From NCBI GenBank assembly GCA_018242505.1, contig JAFEBU010000003.1:1-64000 (forward strand): DNA of 64,000 nt. The letters are read 5' to 3'. This DNA is from Pseudomonadota bacterium. GTDB lineage: Bacteria > Pseudomonadota > Alphaproteobacteria > Reyranellales > Reyranellaceae. Shown piece after piece: positions 1 to 8,843 of the stretch. The position numbers and the translations under genes are program-made. The notes beneath the pieces are model-generated. The model did no database searches. It was not told the DNA's origin and saw nothing but the letters and a program-made list of their open reading frames with translations. Position 1 is the stretch's first letter; every line of letters starts with the position of its first letter.

Positions 1-308
1 GCGGCGATGGCCTCGTTGATGGCCGAGCTCGTGGCGGCGGGATCACGCACCACCTTCTCGGCCGCATCGAGCGCCACGACGGCGTCGGCATTGGCCTTGC
101 GGATGCTGGTCACGACGCCCGCGTCAGAGCACAGTGGCGGCGACGCCGGGGTCCCGCAGCGCGGCAGGCTGGTGTACTGGATCGCCAGCGTCTGGGCCCC
201 CACCAGCGAGTTCTTGGACGCCAGCACGACGTTCTGCTGACTGGGAGAGGCCCCTGTGGCACAGGCGCTGAGCACACCCAGCAGGGCAAGGACGGCAAGT
301 CGTTTCAT
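1..308 (-). CDS. Small lipoprotein at the end of the lysis cassette (partial)
   Basis: The ORF starts at 308 and runs off the left edge of the window, leaving at least 102 residues. The N-terminus is MKR, a hydrophobic stretch, then a lipobox LSAC with the lipidated Cys at residue 16. Its start overlaps the stop of the upstream gene as ATGA, so it is translated with the lysis genes. A role as outer-membrane spanin subunit or lysis accessory lipoprotein is inferred only from position and lipobox. No family is recognised. Confidence 0.7.
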   Translation of the reverse strand, partial: MKRLAVLALLGVLSACATGASPSQQNVVLASKNSLVGAQTLAIQYTSLPRCGTPASPPLCSDAGVVTSIRKANADAVVALDAAEKVVRDPAATSSAINEAIA

Positions 309-475
309 CGGTTCACCTTGGGATCGAGGGGGAGAGGAACGCGGACGCCGAACAGATACCGGGAGGGCCCGTTGAGCGCGCCGGCCGAGGGCGGATAGAT
401 GCCTAGCGGCTTCTCGCTCCACGCCGTGGGCGTGACGCAGCTATGGAGGGCCATGGCGAGCACCACGGCCCTCAC
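305..475 (-). CDS. 56-residue small protein of the lysis cassette
   Basis: It starts at a GTG that overlaps the upstream stop (GTGA) and ends with an ATGA overlap onto the next lipoprotein. The first 13 residues are hydrophobic and end in HSC, which could be a weak lipobox. The rest is proline rich. Its size, the overlap and the proline content recall Rz1-type spanin lipoproteins, but no family match is claimed. Coupling on both sides is the main evidence that it is a gene. Confidence 0.55.
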   Translation of the reverse strand: MRAVVLAMALHSCVTPTAWSEKPLGIYPPSAGALNGPSRYLFGVRVPLPLDPKVNR

Positions 476-651
476 AGAGCGAAGATGCTGGCGATGTCCG
501 CCGCCAGCTTGGTCACGGTGTCATCGGGCAGCGTGTGGCCTATCGCGGCACATGCGAAGCCGATGAGGACAACCCACGTCTTGGGCTTTCTGGCGATCTG
601 CGCCCCGATGGGCTCACCCCACGCCCAGACCTTCTTAAGAAAAGCGATCAT
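472..651 (-). CDS. 59-residue membrane protein, holin candidate
   Basis: The gene begins inside the stop of the lysozyme-like gene (ATGA) and ends inside the start of the next (GTGA). The peptide has an N-terminal amphipathic stretch with KK, then one hydrophobic segment at about residues 24-41. One transmembrane helix next to an endolysin-like gene fits a small holin or a membrane-anchored lysis protein. This is inference from topology and context. Confidence 0.6.
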   Translation of the reverse strand: MIAFLKKVWAWGEPIGAQIARKPKTWVVLIGFACAAIGHTLPDDTVTKLAADIASIFAL

Positions 652-1148
652 GTCGTCTCCTTCGAGAGAAGGCCCAGCGCCGTGCCGTAGCGTGCGGGCC
701 AGATTTCAGGGTGCGGCAAGCCCGGGCGCCAGTTGCGCTGGTAGTAGGCCCAGCCGGCTTGCACATCGCCGACGGCAGGTAGCGGCGCCGGATCGGTCCA
801 CAGCAGGAGCCGGGCCATGCAGGTCGCCAAGGTGTCGTTCCAGGCCATGGCCTCGAACACCGTGCCGGGATCGAAAGGCACATGGAGATAGGTGCAGATC
901 GGACCGAGCTTTTCGGGCGCCACCTGGAACAGCCCAGCCACTCCTCCGCCCTTCTCGAACTGCCAGAAGCTGCGCGCCGGGCCGCCGATCTGGCGACGAT
1001 GCTCCCAGGCACTCTCCTGTCCGGCGATTGCCATGATCATCAGTCGTGCGCGGTCGTCGGATGGAACGGCGGTGAGATCGGCCAGAAGCTCGAGGGCCGG
1101 ATCTACGGCTGTGGCGAGGAGTCCTTTGGGGGTCAATGCGCCCCCCAT
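648..1148 (-). CDS. Lysozyme-like muralytic protein, endolysin candidate
   Basis: The 166-residue protein starts at the ATG at 1148, whose codons overlap the stop of the coiled-coil gene at 1133. The longer ORF reaching 1379 is antisense-like upstream of that. Residues about 37-60 read IAGQES followed by a Gly-rich SFWQFE segment, resembling the catalytic Glu region of lysozyme/transglycosylase folds. Position in a cassette with a single-helix protein and two small lipoproteins supports the role of cell-wall hydrolase at lysis. The exact family is not certain. Confidence 0.65.
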   Translation of the reverse strand: MGGALTPKGLLATAVDPALELLADLTAVPSDDRARLMIMAIAGQESAWEHRRQIGGPARSFWQFEKGGGVAGLFQVAPEKLGPICTYLHVPFDPGTVFEAMAWNDTLATCMARLLLWTDPAPLPAVGDVQAGWAYYQRNWRPGLPHPEIWPARYGTALGLLSKETT

Positions 1149-1483
1149 CCCGGCTTGTCGGCTTTCCGATCGAGCTTCTCTTCCACGCGGAGAATCGCCG
1201 CCTTGATCTCGTTGATGCTCGCCGCGGTGTTGAGATTCACGTTCTGGATGAGCGCGCGCTGATCGTTGATCTTGTCGAGCAGCATCGTCTCGATGCGCTT
1301 GTCCCCTTCGCGGTAGTTTGCCTCGACCTGGGCAATCTTGGTCGCCTGCACCTCGACTCGGCTTGAGAGGCTGATCCACGCCGAGACGCCACCGAAGATC
1401 AGCGCCACGATGGTCAGGGCGTTATCCAGGCGGATGCTGGGATCGAACCGCACGCCGCGCTTGTGGGTGTCGTCGGGGGTCAC
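1133..1483 (-). CDS. Membrane-anchored coiled-coil protein
   Basis: The protein has 116 residues, with one transmembrane segment at about residues 24-42 followed by a long charged helix (about 43-108) with heptad-like spacing. This N-in, C-out topology with a periplasmic coiled coil is shared by Rz-type inner-membrane spanins and XhlA-type proteins. It lies directly upstream of the lysozyme-like gene with overlapping reading frames. A spanin role is plausible but not proven by sequence. Confidence 0.65.
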   Translation of the reverse strand: MTPDDTHKRGVRFDPSIRLDNALTIVALIFGGVSAWISLSSRVEVQATKIAQVEANYREGDKRIETMLLDKINDQRALIQNVNLNTAASINEIKAAILRVEEKLDRKADKPGWGAH

Positions 1484-1484
1484 T

Positions 1485-2213
1485 TCATGCCCCCAACTGA
1501 AAATAGAAGCCGGCGGCGCCGATGATGCTATTCGGCTGCCACAGTCCCATGTTCATGTCGGCCGGAGCGGTGTTGAAGATCGTGTAGCCCGCGCCGGCAG
1601 TATTGCCGTCGAAGTAGACGCCCTGCCACATCGGCGTCTGCGCGTCGTTCATGTTCGAATAGTTGTTCGGGCTGGAATAGATGAACGCGGCCCAGCCGCC
1701 AATGGCGACGGCCGGCCCCGTTGCAGCGCTCGCCGGGATCGAAACATTCGTCGCGCTGAAGTTGCCGTCGAACTGCGCCAGATTGGTCACGCCTCGCGGG
1801 GTGCTCCAGGTGCCGCCTGACTTGCGGAAGATCAAGGCGACGGCATCGTTGTTGTCGGCTCCCTTGATCGTGGAGAGGGTCGTCTCGGTGCCGTCCAACT
1901 CCTTGTAGAATAGACTCCAGCGCTGGCCATAGCCGAACCCCGATCCGCTGGCTGTCGTGTCGATCGGGGTGAACCCCGATGGCGTGACGTCATCCGGCGG
2001 CGTTCCTGCAGTGGCTCCGGCAGTGAACAGCACACAGAGATCACCGGCCTCTCGACCACTGGTCGAGAGGTCTATCGAGCCACCTGTGCCGTAGATGCAA
2101 TCAACGAAACTGATCGACCGTTGCGGCGTCTCCCCGCTTTGCGGCGCATAGATCACAGGGCTCTCTCGCCCGTCCATTCTGATCATCGCCTCCGGTCGGA
2201 AGTAGCGCATCAC
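1485..2213 (-). CDS. Minor virion protein, fibre-like
   Basis: The 242-residue protein is rich in Gly, Ser, Thr and Asn, with little charge and many predicted short beta strands, as in phage fibres or host-range appendages. It ends 1 bp before the coiled-coil gene and lies 9 bp downstream of another small structural gene. No signal peptide or catalytic motif was seen. A receptor-binding or fibre-tip role is inferred from composition and from its place after the tail fibre gene. Confidence 0.6.
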   Translation of the reverse strand: MMRYFRPEAMIRMDGRESPVIYAPQSGETPQRSISFVDCIYGTGGSIDLSTSGREAGDLCVLFTAGATAGTPPDDVTPSGFTPIDTTASGSGFGYGQRWSLFYKELDGTETTLSTIKGADNNDAVALIFRKSGGTWSTPRGVTNLAQFDGNFSATNVSIPASAATGPAVAIGGWAAFIYSSPNNYSNMNDAQTPMWQGVYFDGNTAGAGYTIFNTAPADMNMGLWQPNSIIGAAGFYFQLGA

Positions 2214-2222
2214 GTGCTGCTC

Positions 2223-2516
2223 TCAGATTCCGAAGTAATGGACGTTGAGCGTGGCGCCGGAGGTCTGCTCGATGAATTTTATCTCGGTGAGGTTGCAGGT
2301 GCACTGGAACAGCGTGTCTTTCGGTAATGGCATGCCGACAGAACTTGTCGGGTCCGCACCGTCGGCGCGCCAACGCACGGCCTGCGTATCGGCCTGGATA
2401 AACGCGAAGGCGGCATCGTCGGGCGGATTGAGTGACTTCGCAGTGCTCAGGTCCGTGATCTGTTCGTACTTCAGGGCTCGAACAGAGCCCGGAACGGTCT
2501 CAACCTTGTTTGCCAT
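2223..2516 (-). CDS. Small phage structural protein, 97 residues
   Basis: The gene is complete. Its N-terminal half is charged (about residues 1-50) and its C-terminal half is beta rich, ending in NVHYFGI. Small all-beta proteins of this kind often sit beside tail fibres in podoviruses and may be decoration or fibre-associated proteins. It is 6 bp downstream of the next gene on the same strand, so it belongs to the late transcript. No family is recognised. Confidence 0.6.
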   Translation of the reverse strand: MANKVETVPGSVRALKYEQITDLSTAKSLNPPDDAAFAFIQADTQAVRWRADGADPTSSVGMPLPKDTLFQCTCNLTEIKFIEQTSGATLNVHYFGI

Positions 2517-2522
2517 GTTGCC

Positions 2523-2873
2523 TCACAATTTTCTGGCCGATTCAAAGAAGGCCTCGAGTTTGGCCTCGGTGTCGTAGCCCATCGCCGTTGCGAGCTGGAG
2601 CAACAGCGGGTCGGAGCGAAGGAAGATGGCCGCGCCATACCAAAGCTCCTCCGCCAAGCCGTCTGTTGCGTTTACGGCTGTCCTGGCGGCGGCTAGCTTT
2701 CCGTCGGCGTCGAGTTGGCGCTTGAGCTGGGCATTCGTGATCGACGTTGCCGGCCTCGGCGTGAAGAACGCCATGACCTCAACCGCGTCGTCGGCGATCT
2801 CTTCCTGCCCATCGTATTGTTGGCAGGCGTAGACGCCCTTGAGCACACCTTGCGCGTCGCGGTCTACAAACAT
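2523..2873 (-). CDS. Tail-fibre-associated protein, possible assembly chaperone
   Basis: The ATG at 2873 is chosen (MFVDRD) because the longer ORF to 2909 would run into the divergent methyltransferase gene. The 116-residue protein has a short N-terminal beta region and a helical C-terminal half with the pattern QLKRQLDADGKLAAAR. Small helical proteins beside fibre genes often act as fibre chaperones. Here that is inference from position only. Confidence 0.6.
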   Translation of the reverse strand: MFVDRDAQGVLKGVYACQQYDGQEEIADDAVEVMAFFTPRPATSITNAQLKRQLDADGKLAAARTAVNATDGLAEELWYGAAIFLRSDPLLLQLATAMGYDTEAKLEAFFESARKL

Positions 2874-2884
2874 AGGCTTGCTCC

Positions 2885-3655
2885 ATGAGATGCAGATTGT
2901 GCGAGGCACCTACTTGTTACCGCTGGTCGCTTCGTTTGCTCGGATGCCACGATGTCAAATATTTCGAATGCAGAAGCTGCGGGAGTCTGCAAACCGAAGC
3001 TCCCTATTGGCTCACCAAGGCTTATTCGATCGGTGGCGCCGGTTTTGATACGGGTGCCGTACAGCGCAGCATCAATCTCGCGCTGTCTATGCACGCAATC
3101 CTCGATTTGATCGGCTTCGACAAGCGTCTGCCTTGTCTCGATTTCGGCGCTGGCGCAGGTCTCTACGCGCGCATGATGAGGGATCGCGGGTATAACTATT
3201 GGGCCAGTGATCCTTACAATTCGATCTACTTCATGGACAGGTTCACAGACGACCGAACGCGTTGGTCCTTGATCAGTGCATTTGAAGTCGCCGAACACAT
3301 GCCTAACCCACGATGCAATTGGGCCGAGCTTTTTGCCAAGGAGCCAGACCTTCTCTTCTTCACGACAGACCTTTATCGGGGACATGGTGCGGACTGGCCC
3401 TACCTCTCCACCGAGACCGGCCAGCATGTTTTTTTCTATACTGAACAGGCTCTCATGTCGCTTGGATCTGCGCGTGGCTATCATCTGGCCGCAGTGGATG
3501 CCGTGCGCGTTTTTTCCCGTTCCGTCCTTCCCGATTTGTCCTCGGCAGAAATTTGGCGGAGGGCCATGGAACTCTTTGCCGAACATCAACGCGATCCTTT
3601 CAGACACGCCGTGATAGACCTCGAGTCGTTGAAATCAGCTAAGAGCGACACGTAG
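2885..3655 (+). CDS. SAM-dependent methyltransferase with Cys-rich N-terminus, moron
   Basis: It has 256 residues. Cys3, Cys6, Cys29 and Cys32 form two CxxC pairs that could bind zinc. A class I methyltransferase fold follows, with the SAM-binding loop DFGAGAG at residues 86-92 and an acidic strand-2 end near YWASDP. The EVAEHM segment is typical of small-molecule or glycan methyltransferases. The gene is on the opposite strand to all its neighbours, sits between tail fibre genes, and is visibly poorer in GC. It is probably a lysogenic-conversion gene that alters a surface sugar. The substrate is unknown. Confidence 0.85.
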   Translation: MRCRLCEAPTCYRWSLRLLGCHDVKYFECRSCGSLQTEAPYWLTKAYSIGGAGFDTGAVQRSINLALSMHAILDLIGFDKRLPCLDFGAGAGLYARMMRDRGYNYWASDPYNSIYFMDRFTDDRTRWSLISAFEVAEHMPNPRCNWAELFAKEPDLLFFTTDLYRGHGADWPYLSTETGQHVFFYTEQALMSLGSARGYHLAAVDAVRVFSRSVLPDLSSAEIWRRAMELFAEHQRDPFRHAVIDLESLKSAKSDT

Positions 3656-3656
3656 A

Positions 3657-4694
3657 TCATGCGTCTCTCCCGCGCCGATCAATCCAACCGATGGTCGTCA
3701 TCGCCAGAGTCACGTTTGAATCGCCAAGGCCCGACACTAGACTCCGAATCTGCGATGACATGTTCGTGCGAATAAAAAGGCGTCCGCGAGCAATAAAGAC
3801 ATTCCCCGAAGCCGAAGCGACATCAGCGGTTTCGGATCCTGTCGCATCTGCTGTCGCAAGATCACTGAAGTAAGCTCGACATCCATTGGATGTCGACAGG
3901 TTGGTCAAACTCCAGATGAAACCAGCTAAGACATTGACGCCGGGGGGCACGGATAGAGTTCTGGTTACAGCCGTTGTACCCGGCGCATTGGAGGACACGT
4001 CGGAGACGAAATTGTTCCACTGGAACAAGTCGCCGTCCTGAACGAAGGCCATCCAATTTCCCGAGCCATCGGTTTTCATCGAACCGATGCGGCGCTTGTA
4101 GGTGTAGTTCGTCGGCAACGCCGGCGAAGAGACCGACGTCGAGATCAGAACGTCCGATCCCCCCGTGTCGCTCCTCTGAATTACGAAGACATGGTACCAG
4201 GTGTTGATGGCAACAGTGCCAGTGTCGAGAGCCCCATTCCCCGCACCCGCAGCCCAGGAATTGGTGTTCTTGCTCATCGCAGCAAGGTTCATCGTGACGG
4301 CGTTGGTGTCGTCCGAAGCTGAGCCCGCGGCGACACTGAAGCTGGCGGAACTTCCCGCCGTCGACAGGGTGAGACCGGCGAGATAGGAGCGGATCGCGGG
4401 CAGCGAAGCCGGCGTGGCCGGCGCGAAAATCGGATCGATCGTCTCGACGATGACATCCGCCGATGTCTTCAGGATCGCTTTGTAGTCGTCGCCGGGACCG
4501 AGATAGATCGGCGGGAAGCGACCATCCGCATCAGCCACGACCGGATTGCTGTTGGGCGTCAGCAGGCCCGAATCGGCATAGGTCGCCTGCGGCGTCGTGG
4601 TGCCGGTGGTGTAGAAATAGAGCTTCGCCCCGACCATTGGGACGCCATTGCCGTCGATGGCCACATAGAACGGCAGGAACAAGGTGGCGGTCAT
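3657..4694 (-). CDS. Tail fibre or tailspike protein
   Basis: The 345-residue protein opens with a conserved phage-fibre N-terminus (about residues 1-70: LPFYVAIDGNG, AKLYFYTTGT, then VVADADGRFPPIYL) that usually anchors fibres or spikes to the virion. The rest is a beta-rich, Ser/Thr/Asn-rich distal domain. It is the last large gene after the ejection proteins, matching the P22 tailspike position. No depolymerase catalytic motif was seen, and the distal part is short, so receptor binding rather than hydrolysis is likelier. Confidence 0.75.
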   Translation of the reverse strand: MTATLFLPFYVAIDGNGVPMVGAKLYFYTTGTTTPQATYADSGLLTPNSNPVVADADGRFPPIYLGPGDDYKAILKTSADVIVETIDPIFAPATPASLPAIRSYLAGLTLSTAGSSASFSVAAGSASDDTNAVTMNLAAMSKNTNSWAAGAGNGALDTGTVAINTWYHVFVIQRSDTGGSDVLISTSVSSPALPTNYTYKRRIGSMKTDGSGNWMAFVQDGDLFQWNNFVSDVSSNAPGTTAVTRTLSVPPGVNVLAGFIWSLTNLSTSNGCRAYFSDLATADATGSETADVASASGNVFIARGRLFIRTNMSSQIRSLVSGLGDSNVTLAMTTIGWIDRRGRDA

Positions 4695-4718
4695 CGCTCG
4701 GCCTCGCTAGGATGGGGC

Positions 4719-4907
4719 ATGCGCCTGACGCAATTCGTCGTATCGGTGGTCGCCGCATACGCCTTCCTGCACTGGCATTCCGAGATCGAAGCTCCGACCG
4801 GCCATTCATGGCTTCTCGGCGTGCTCATCGTCGGTGTCGGAGCGGCTTGGCTGTTCACGGTCATCGTGACGCGCCTTTCCGACTTAGTGCGTTACCGCCG
4901 CCGGTAG
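4719..4907 (+). CDS. Small two-helix membrane protein on the opposite strand
   Basis: The 62-residue protein has two hydrophobic segments (about residues 5-18 and 30-50) and a basic tail RYRRR. An AGGAT-like ribosome site lies upstream of the ATG. It fills the gap between the tail fibre and ejection genes and overlaps the 3' end of the ejection gene by 47 bp. Its reversed strand marks it as a possible moron, for example a superinfection-exclusion membrane protein. It could also be a chance ORF. Confidence 0.45.
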   Translation: MRLTQFVVSVVAAYAFLHWHSEIEAPTGHSWLLGVLIVGVGAAWLFTVIVTRLSDLVRYRRR

Positions 4908-6732
4908 CCTCGCTGAGGCCCTGCCGGGCCACCACACCACGAGCCAGCGCCGGATAGTCGAGCAGCGGAGCGTCCGTGAGTTGGCGCGTGAGGTAGTTTC
5001 TGCCCGCAGCGGAATTATAGAAACGCGACGCGAGATAGGGGGTAGCCGTGGCGAACGCCGCCCCGGGAAGACCCAACAAGGGAATGCCGGCCCCCATGCT
5101 CGTCCCAGCCGTCAGCAGGTTGGTCCAGAACTGGCGCTCCGGTGTGCCGCTATTGGGAATGCGCGGGCCAAGGAAATCGCCGATGCGGGAAAGCTCATTG
5201 AACTGGCCGCGACCACTGGCAAAGCCGGCCTTGTCCCCGGCCTTCACTGCATTGGAGAAAGCACCGAACGGAATGTCCGCAGCCGATCGGGAGGCCTGTG
5301 TACCCCCCTGCATCGCCTTGTCGATCGTCATCAGCGCGGCATAGCGCTGCCGTGCCTCCTGCCAGGCCTGTTGCAGTTGCGGGGTCGAGCTGCGCTCCAT
5401 GGCGCCGTCCAGGGCATCGACAAGGCCGCCCAAGGCTTCCTGCAGGTACGGATTGTTCTGGGACGAGCGGATACGGCGGGTGAGATCGCTTCGGATGCGG
5501 AGATAGGTATCGCCCGCGACCTGCGGATTGAGGGTCGACGTGGTGGCCGGAAGATTGCTTCCGGCCTGTCCCGGCGCCGCGGCCTGCATCAGCGGTTCGA
5601 GGTCGTCGACATAGGATCTGAACACCGGCGCGACATCGGTTGGCAGGCGTCGGCCATAATCGTGCACGACCTGCCGCACATCACCACCGAACTGTGGGTC
5701 GATATTGAGCGTCGTGCGCGAAGCAAGGTCGTCGAAGGTCTGCCCGGCCGTCCGGAAGGCTTGGTCCATGACTTCCGGCGAGGCGCTGTCGGCGTCGACG
5801 CCGGCTCGCTGCAGAACGGCGCGGTTGAATTGCCGGCGCTGGGTTTGGTAGGCGCCCTGCATCGGACCGTTGGCGAGCGGAAGTCGTGCTGCGGTTTCCT
5901 CGAGGCCGCGGAGATTCGGGCTTCCCGTGATCTGGGCCGGGGTAAGGTCGATGCCCTCGCGCTGTGCTGCGGCGACAAGATTGGCTTCCTGTGGCGACAG
6001 CGCATTGCGCACCGGAGCGCGCATGAACCGTGCTGCGCCCATGACGCCCGGGACCGCGATGCCAGCCGCCAACCCGGCCGCAGGGCTGTCGGTGAGGCCT
6101 GTGGCGCCGCCCTGCACGGCACCTAGCGCTGTTTGCGCGCCCGGTGACACCGCAAGCGAATTGACGACATTGCGCGTGACGCTGCCCGGGGCGCTGGCAA
6201 CGGTATCGGCGACGCGGCTGGCCGCCGTCCCGGCACGTCCGACCAAGCCAGCCGGGGCGACCACAGCCAGCGCATTGCCGACGCCTTCGCCCACTCCGCG
6301 GGCGATCTTCTCTTCTCGCGTCTCCGGCTCGAACCGCGAGGTACGATCATCGGTCAGCGGCGTGAATGATCCCTGGGAAACCGCATCGCCGACACGGCCC
6401 GGCAGGGTCGCAACATAGTCGATGCCCTTTTTCAGGCTCTCCGAGCCACCGATGGGCGTATCCCCAACAGGCACACCGACCTTGCGCATCAGCCACGCCG
6501 CCGCGTCCACAGGGGCACCGACGGTGTTGGCGACAGCATCGTTGAAGCCGATGGCCCCCTGTCCGATATCTCGCGCAACGCGCGTCCCGCCGGTCGGCTG
6601 CGCAGCGACGCGCCATTCCTCGGGCGAATTGAAGCCCTCTGTTTTCAAGTAGGCGTCGATATCGGCCTCGGGCGCACCTTGCCCGATCATCTTGCCGAGG
6701 TTGGCCTTGATGCGGTCGATATCGGCCATCAC
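4861..6732 (-). CDS. DNA ejection / internal virion protein
   Basis: The 623-residue protein is Ala/Gly-rich and mostly helical, with long hydrophobic Ala-Val-Gly stretches (about residues 150-240) and a hydrophobic C-terminal patch around 545-575. This composition is typical of ejection proteins that form the trans-envelope channel in podoviruses (the gp7/gp16/gp20 group of P22). It starts with an overlap onto the 6729 stop of the lysozyme-bearing ejection gene. The functional call rests on composition and gene order rather than a motif. Confidence 0.7.
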   Translation of the reverse strand: MMADIDRIKANLGKMIGQGAPEADIDAYLKTEGFNSPEEWRVAAQPTGGTRVARDIGQGAIGFNDAVANTVGAPVDAAAWLMRKVGVPVGDTPIGGSESLKKGIDYVATLPGRVGDAVSQGSFTPLTDDRTSRFEPETREEKIARGVGEGVGNALAVVAPAGLVGRAGTAASRVADTVASAPGSVTRNVVNSLAVSPGAQTALGAVQGGATGLTDSPAAGLAAGIAVPGVMGAARFMRAPVRNALSPQEANLVAAAQREGIDLTPAQITGSPNLRGLEETAARLPLANGPMQGAYQTQRRQFNRAVLQRAGVDADSASPEVMDQAFRTAGQTFDDLASRTTLNIDPQFGGDVRQVVHDYGRRLPTDVAPVFRSYVDDLEPLMQAAAPGQAGSNLPATTSTLNPQVAGDTYLRIRSDLTRRIRSSQNNPYLQEALGGLVDALDGAMERSSTPQLQQAWQEARQRYAALMTIDKAMQGGTQASRSAADIPFGAFSNAVKAGDKAGFASGRGQFNELSRIGDFLGPRIPNSGTPERQFWTNLLTAGTSMGAGIPLLGLPGAAFATATPYLASRFYNSAAGRNYLTRQLTDAPLLDYPALARGVVARQGLSEATGGGNALSRKGASR

Positions 6733-8843
6733 TCAAGCCCGTATTTCTTCTTGAGGTCGAAGGTACGCTTTCCCTGCTCGCCGGGGCTGAGTTGCGGCGC
6801 CGGCAACGGCTTGTAGCCAGGACCCGCATTCTGGATCATGGCGGCGATGGCATCTTCGCGGTTCTTCGCCTTCTGCTCGATCACAGCGTCGCTATCGCCC
6901 GGCTGTGGGAAGTACTGCCGGTCGGCCTTGCGGTATTCGTCGGCGGAGATGGCCGCACCCGACTCCCGTCGGAGCTGGGCATTGATGAAGTTGTCGCGGG
7001 CCTGCTTGAACTTCTGGTAGGCGTCGGACTGCAGATAGTTGCCACCGGGCACCTCCTCCTTCAGGCGGCTCCAGAAGTTGCCGCCTTCCTTGTCAACGCT
7101 CGACAGGACATTCTCCGCGGCGCTCATGCGATAGGCGAAACCCTGCGAGAGGGCCTGTTCGTTGTTCTGCTTCGGCACCATACCGGTCACCGGCGCGACA
7201 GTGACGCCCTTGGTTCCGGGTGCCGGCGGCGGCTCGGCGGACGGTGCGCCGTCCGGAGGAGCGATGGGAGAAGCTCCAGACGGCTTCCGCGCCCACGACA
7301 TATCGGGCGTGATCGTGATGGCCTGCTGTGTTGTCGGATCGATCTGCACGCGCGGCGAAGCGAGATGTGCATAGGCAGCAGCGTACTCAGGCGACGATGA
7401 ATCGCCTCGCAGGACGATGTTGTAGGCCTGCGCATCCATCCCGGTCCCGGCGAATGGGCCGCCTCCGGTCTGTTGCTGCTTCGGAGCGGCTCGCTGCGGC
7501 AACGGCACCCAATCAAGGGAGCCATCCTGTCGCTGGATCAGCACCGTCCCGTCCTTGGTGACAGGAATACCCTTGATGCCCATCATGCGGGCGCCTTGGG
7601 GCAGCTGGACGCCGCGCACCTCAGGCGGCAATGCCTGCTGACCAGGAGGAACGGAATCGCCCTGACCGTTCGCGTTAGGCGGTGCAGCGCCAACGGCAAG
7701 CTGCGGCGGCTGCGGCATAGCGGACGGAGGTGGCGCGCCCGGAGGTGCCATATTGGGGCCCGGAGGCATGGAGACTGGTGTGCCGGCTACGGCTGTCCCA
7801 GGAGGAGGAGTGGCGACCGCGTCGCCGCTCGCCGGCGGCTGACCATTGAACTGCGCGTAGTAGCGGGCGGCGGTGTTGCCGCGGTTGGCAGCCTCGCCCT
7901 GGCCGCCGGCCGGCCTCACGAACTGATTGCTGATCAGCGCTGCGGCTTCCTGCGGCGTCTTGGCTTGCGCCAACCGTTGCTTGAAGGACGGATCAATTCC
8001 CGAGATCGAATAGGGAATGACGCCATCGACCTCAGCCTGCAGGTACTGCATCTGTGTCTTTGGATCGGATGGATTGAGGCCACGCTGTGCCGCGAATTGC
8101 TGCAGCGCCTGGGCACGAGCGCCATTCCATTGGATCAGGCCGATGCTGTCGGAGCCGTCGCGTCCGTCTCCCGGATTGACTGCGCCGGGCTTGAACTCGC
8201 TTTCGTGCCTGATATTCGCAGCCCAGCCCGCGGCAACGATCGGACTGTCGCCGGCGGCAATGCGCGAATCCATGACGGTCTTCGCACCCGCTATCTCGTC
8301 AGGTGTCGCTTTGGGAGACGCAGCGGATGACGTTGGCCCGAGCGGCGTCGGTCGTTCATCCTGCGACTTGAAGTAATCGGCGATCGGGCGCGCCTTGTTG
8401 ACGTTGTACTGGACGAAACCCTGTGCCGCCGGCCCCCATTGCTGCGGCCAGTTCGAGGTGTCGATGCCTCGCGCCTTGGCGGCCTGCAGCGCCGTGTTGT
8501 AGGCCGCCGCCTGTTGTTCGGGGGGCGCCGTGAGCACGCCCATGCCGGCCTGCGTCGTGAAGTCGGCCGCATCCTTGATCTGCTGCTTCTTCTGCGCGTC
8601 GACGCGGCCAAGGATCGCGGCTACGGCACTCCCGGCCTGCGGATTATTGACCGCCAGATTGAGGAGCGCCGTCGAATCGCCCGCGGCGGCGGCGGGCGCG
8701 TATTGAAGAGCCTGATCGGCGCGTTGATCGAGCTCGCGTTCCCGATTAGCGCGATTCAGAAAGTAACCGGCTCGCGCACCGGCCGCCAGCGCATTGCCGA
8801 AATCAGGCGGCCGATAGGTCGGGAAATCGACCATCAACGCCAT
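6729..8843 (-). CDS. Ejection protein with phage tail lysozyme domain
   Basis: It has 704 residues. About residues 195-335 form a lysozyme-like domain with IRHESEF carrying the likely catalytic Glu, SIGLIQWNGAR and a terminal NRGNTAARYYAQF segment, as in tail-associated lysozymes (Phage_lysozyme2-type). A long Pro/Gly/Ala-rich linker follows, then a helical C-terminus. It should cut the peptidoglycan locally during DNA entry. It sits between two further ejection genes and overlaps both. Confidence 0.8.
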   Translation of the reverse strand: MALMVDFPTYRPPDFGNALAAGARAGYFLNRANRERELDQRADQALQYAPAAAAGDSTALLNLAVNNPQAGSAVAAILGRVDAQKKQQIKDAADFTTQAGMGVLTAPPEQQAAAYNTALQAAKARGIDTSNWPQQWGPAAQGFVQYNVNKARPIADYFKSQDERPTPLGPTSSAASPKATPDEIAGAKTVMDSRIAAGDSPIVAAGWAANIRHESEFKPGAVNPGDGRDGSDSIGLIQWNGARAQALQQFAAQRGLNPSDPKTQMQYLQAEVDGVIPYSISGIDPSFKQRLAQAKTPQEAAALISNQFVRPAGGQGEAANRGNTAARYYAQFNGQPPASGDAVATPPPGTAVAGTPVSMPPGPNMAPPGAPPPSAMPQPPQLAVGAAPPNANGQGDSVPPGQQALPPEVRGVQLPQGARMMGIKGIPVTKDGTVLIQRQDGSLDWVPLPQRAAPKQQQTGGGPFAGTGMDAQAYNIVLRGDSSSPEYAAAYAHLASPRVQIDPTTQQAITITPDMSWARKPSGASPIAPPDGAPSAEPPPAPGTKGVTVAPVTGMVPKQNNEQALSQGFAYRMSAAENVLSSVDKEGGNFWSRLKEEVPGGNYLQSDAYQKFKQARDNFINAQLRRESGAAISADEYRKADRQYFPQPGDSDAVIEQKAKNREDAIAAMIQNAGPGYKPLPAPQLSPGEQGKRTFDLKKKYGLE

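Noticed and set aside
4981..6126. Long plus-strand ORF of 381 codons
   Set aside because: It is antisense to the ejection protein gene, has Arg/Gly-rich random-like text, no ribosome site and no operon context.
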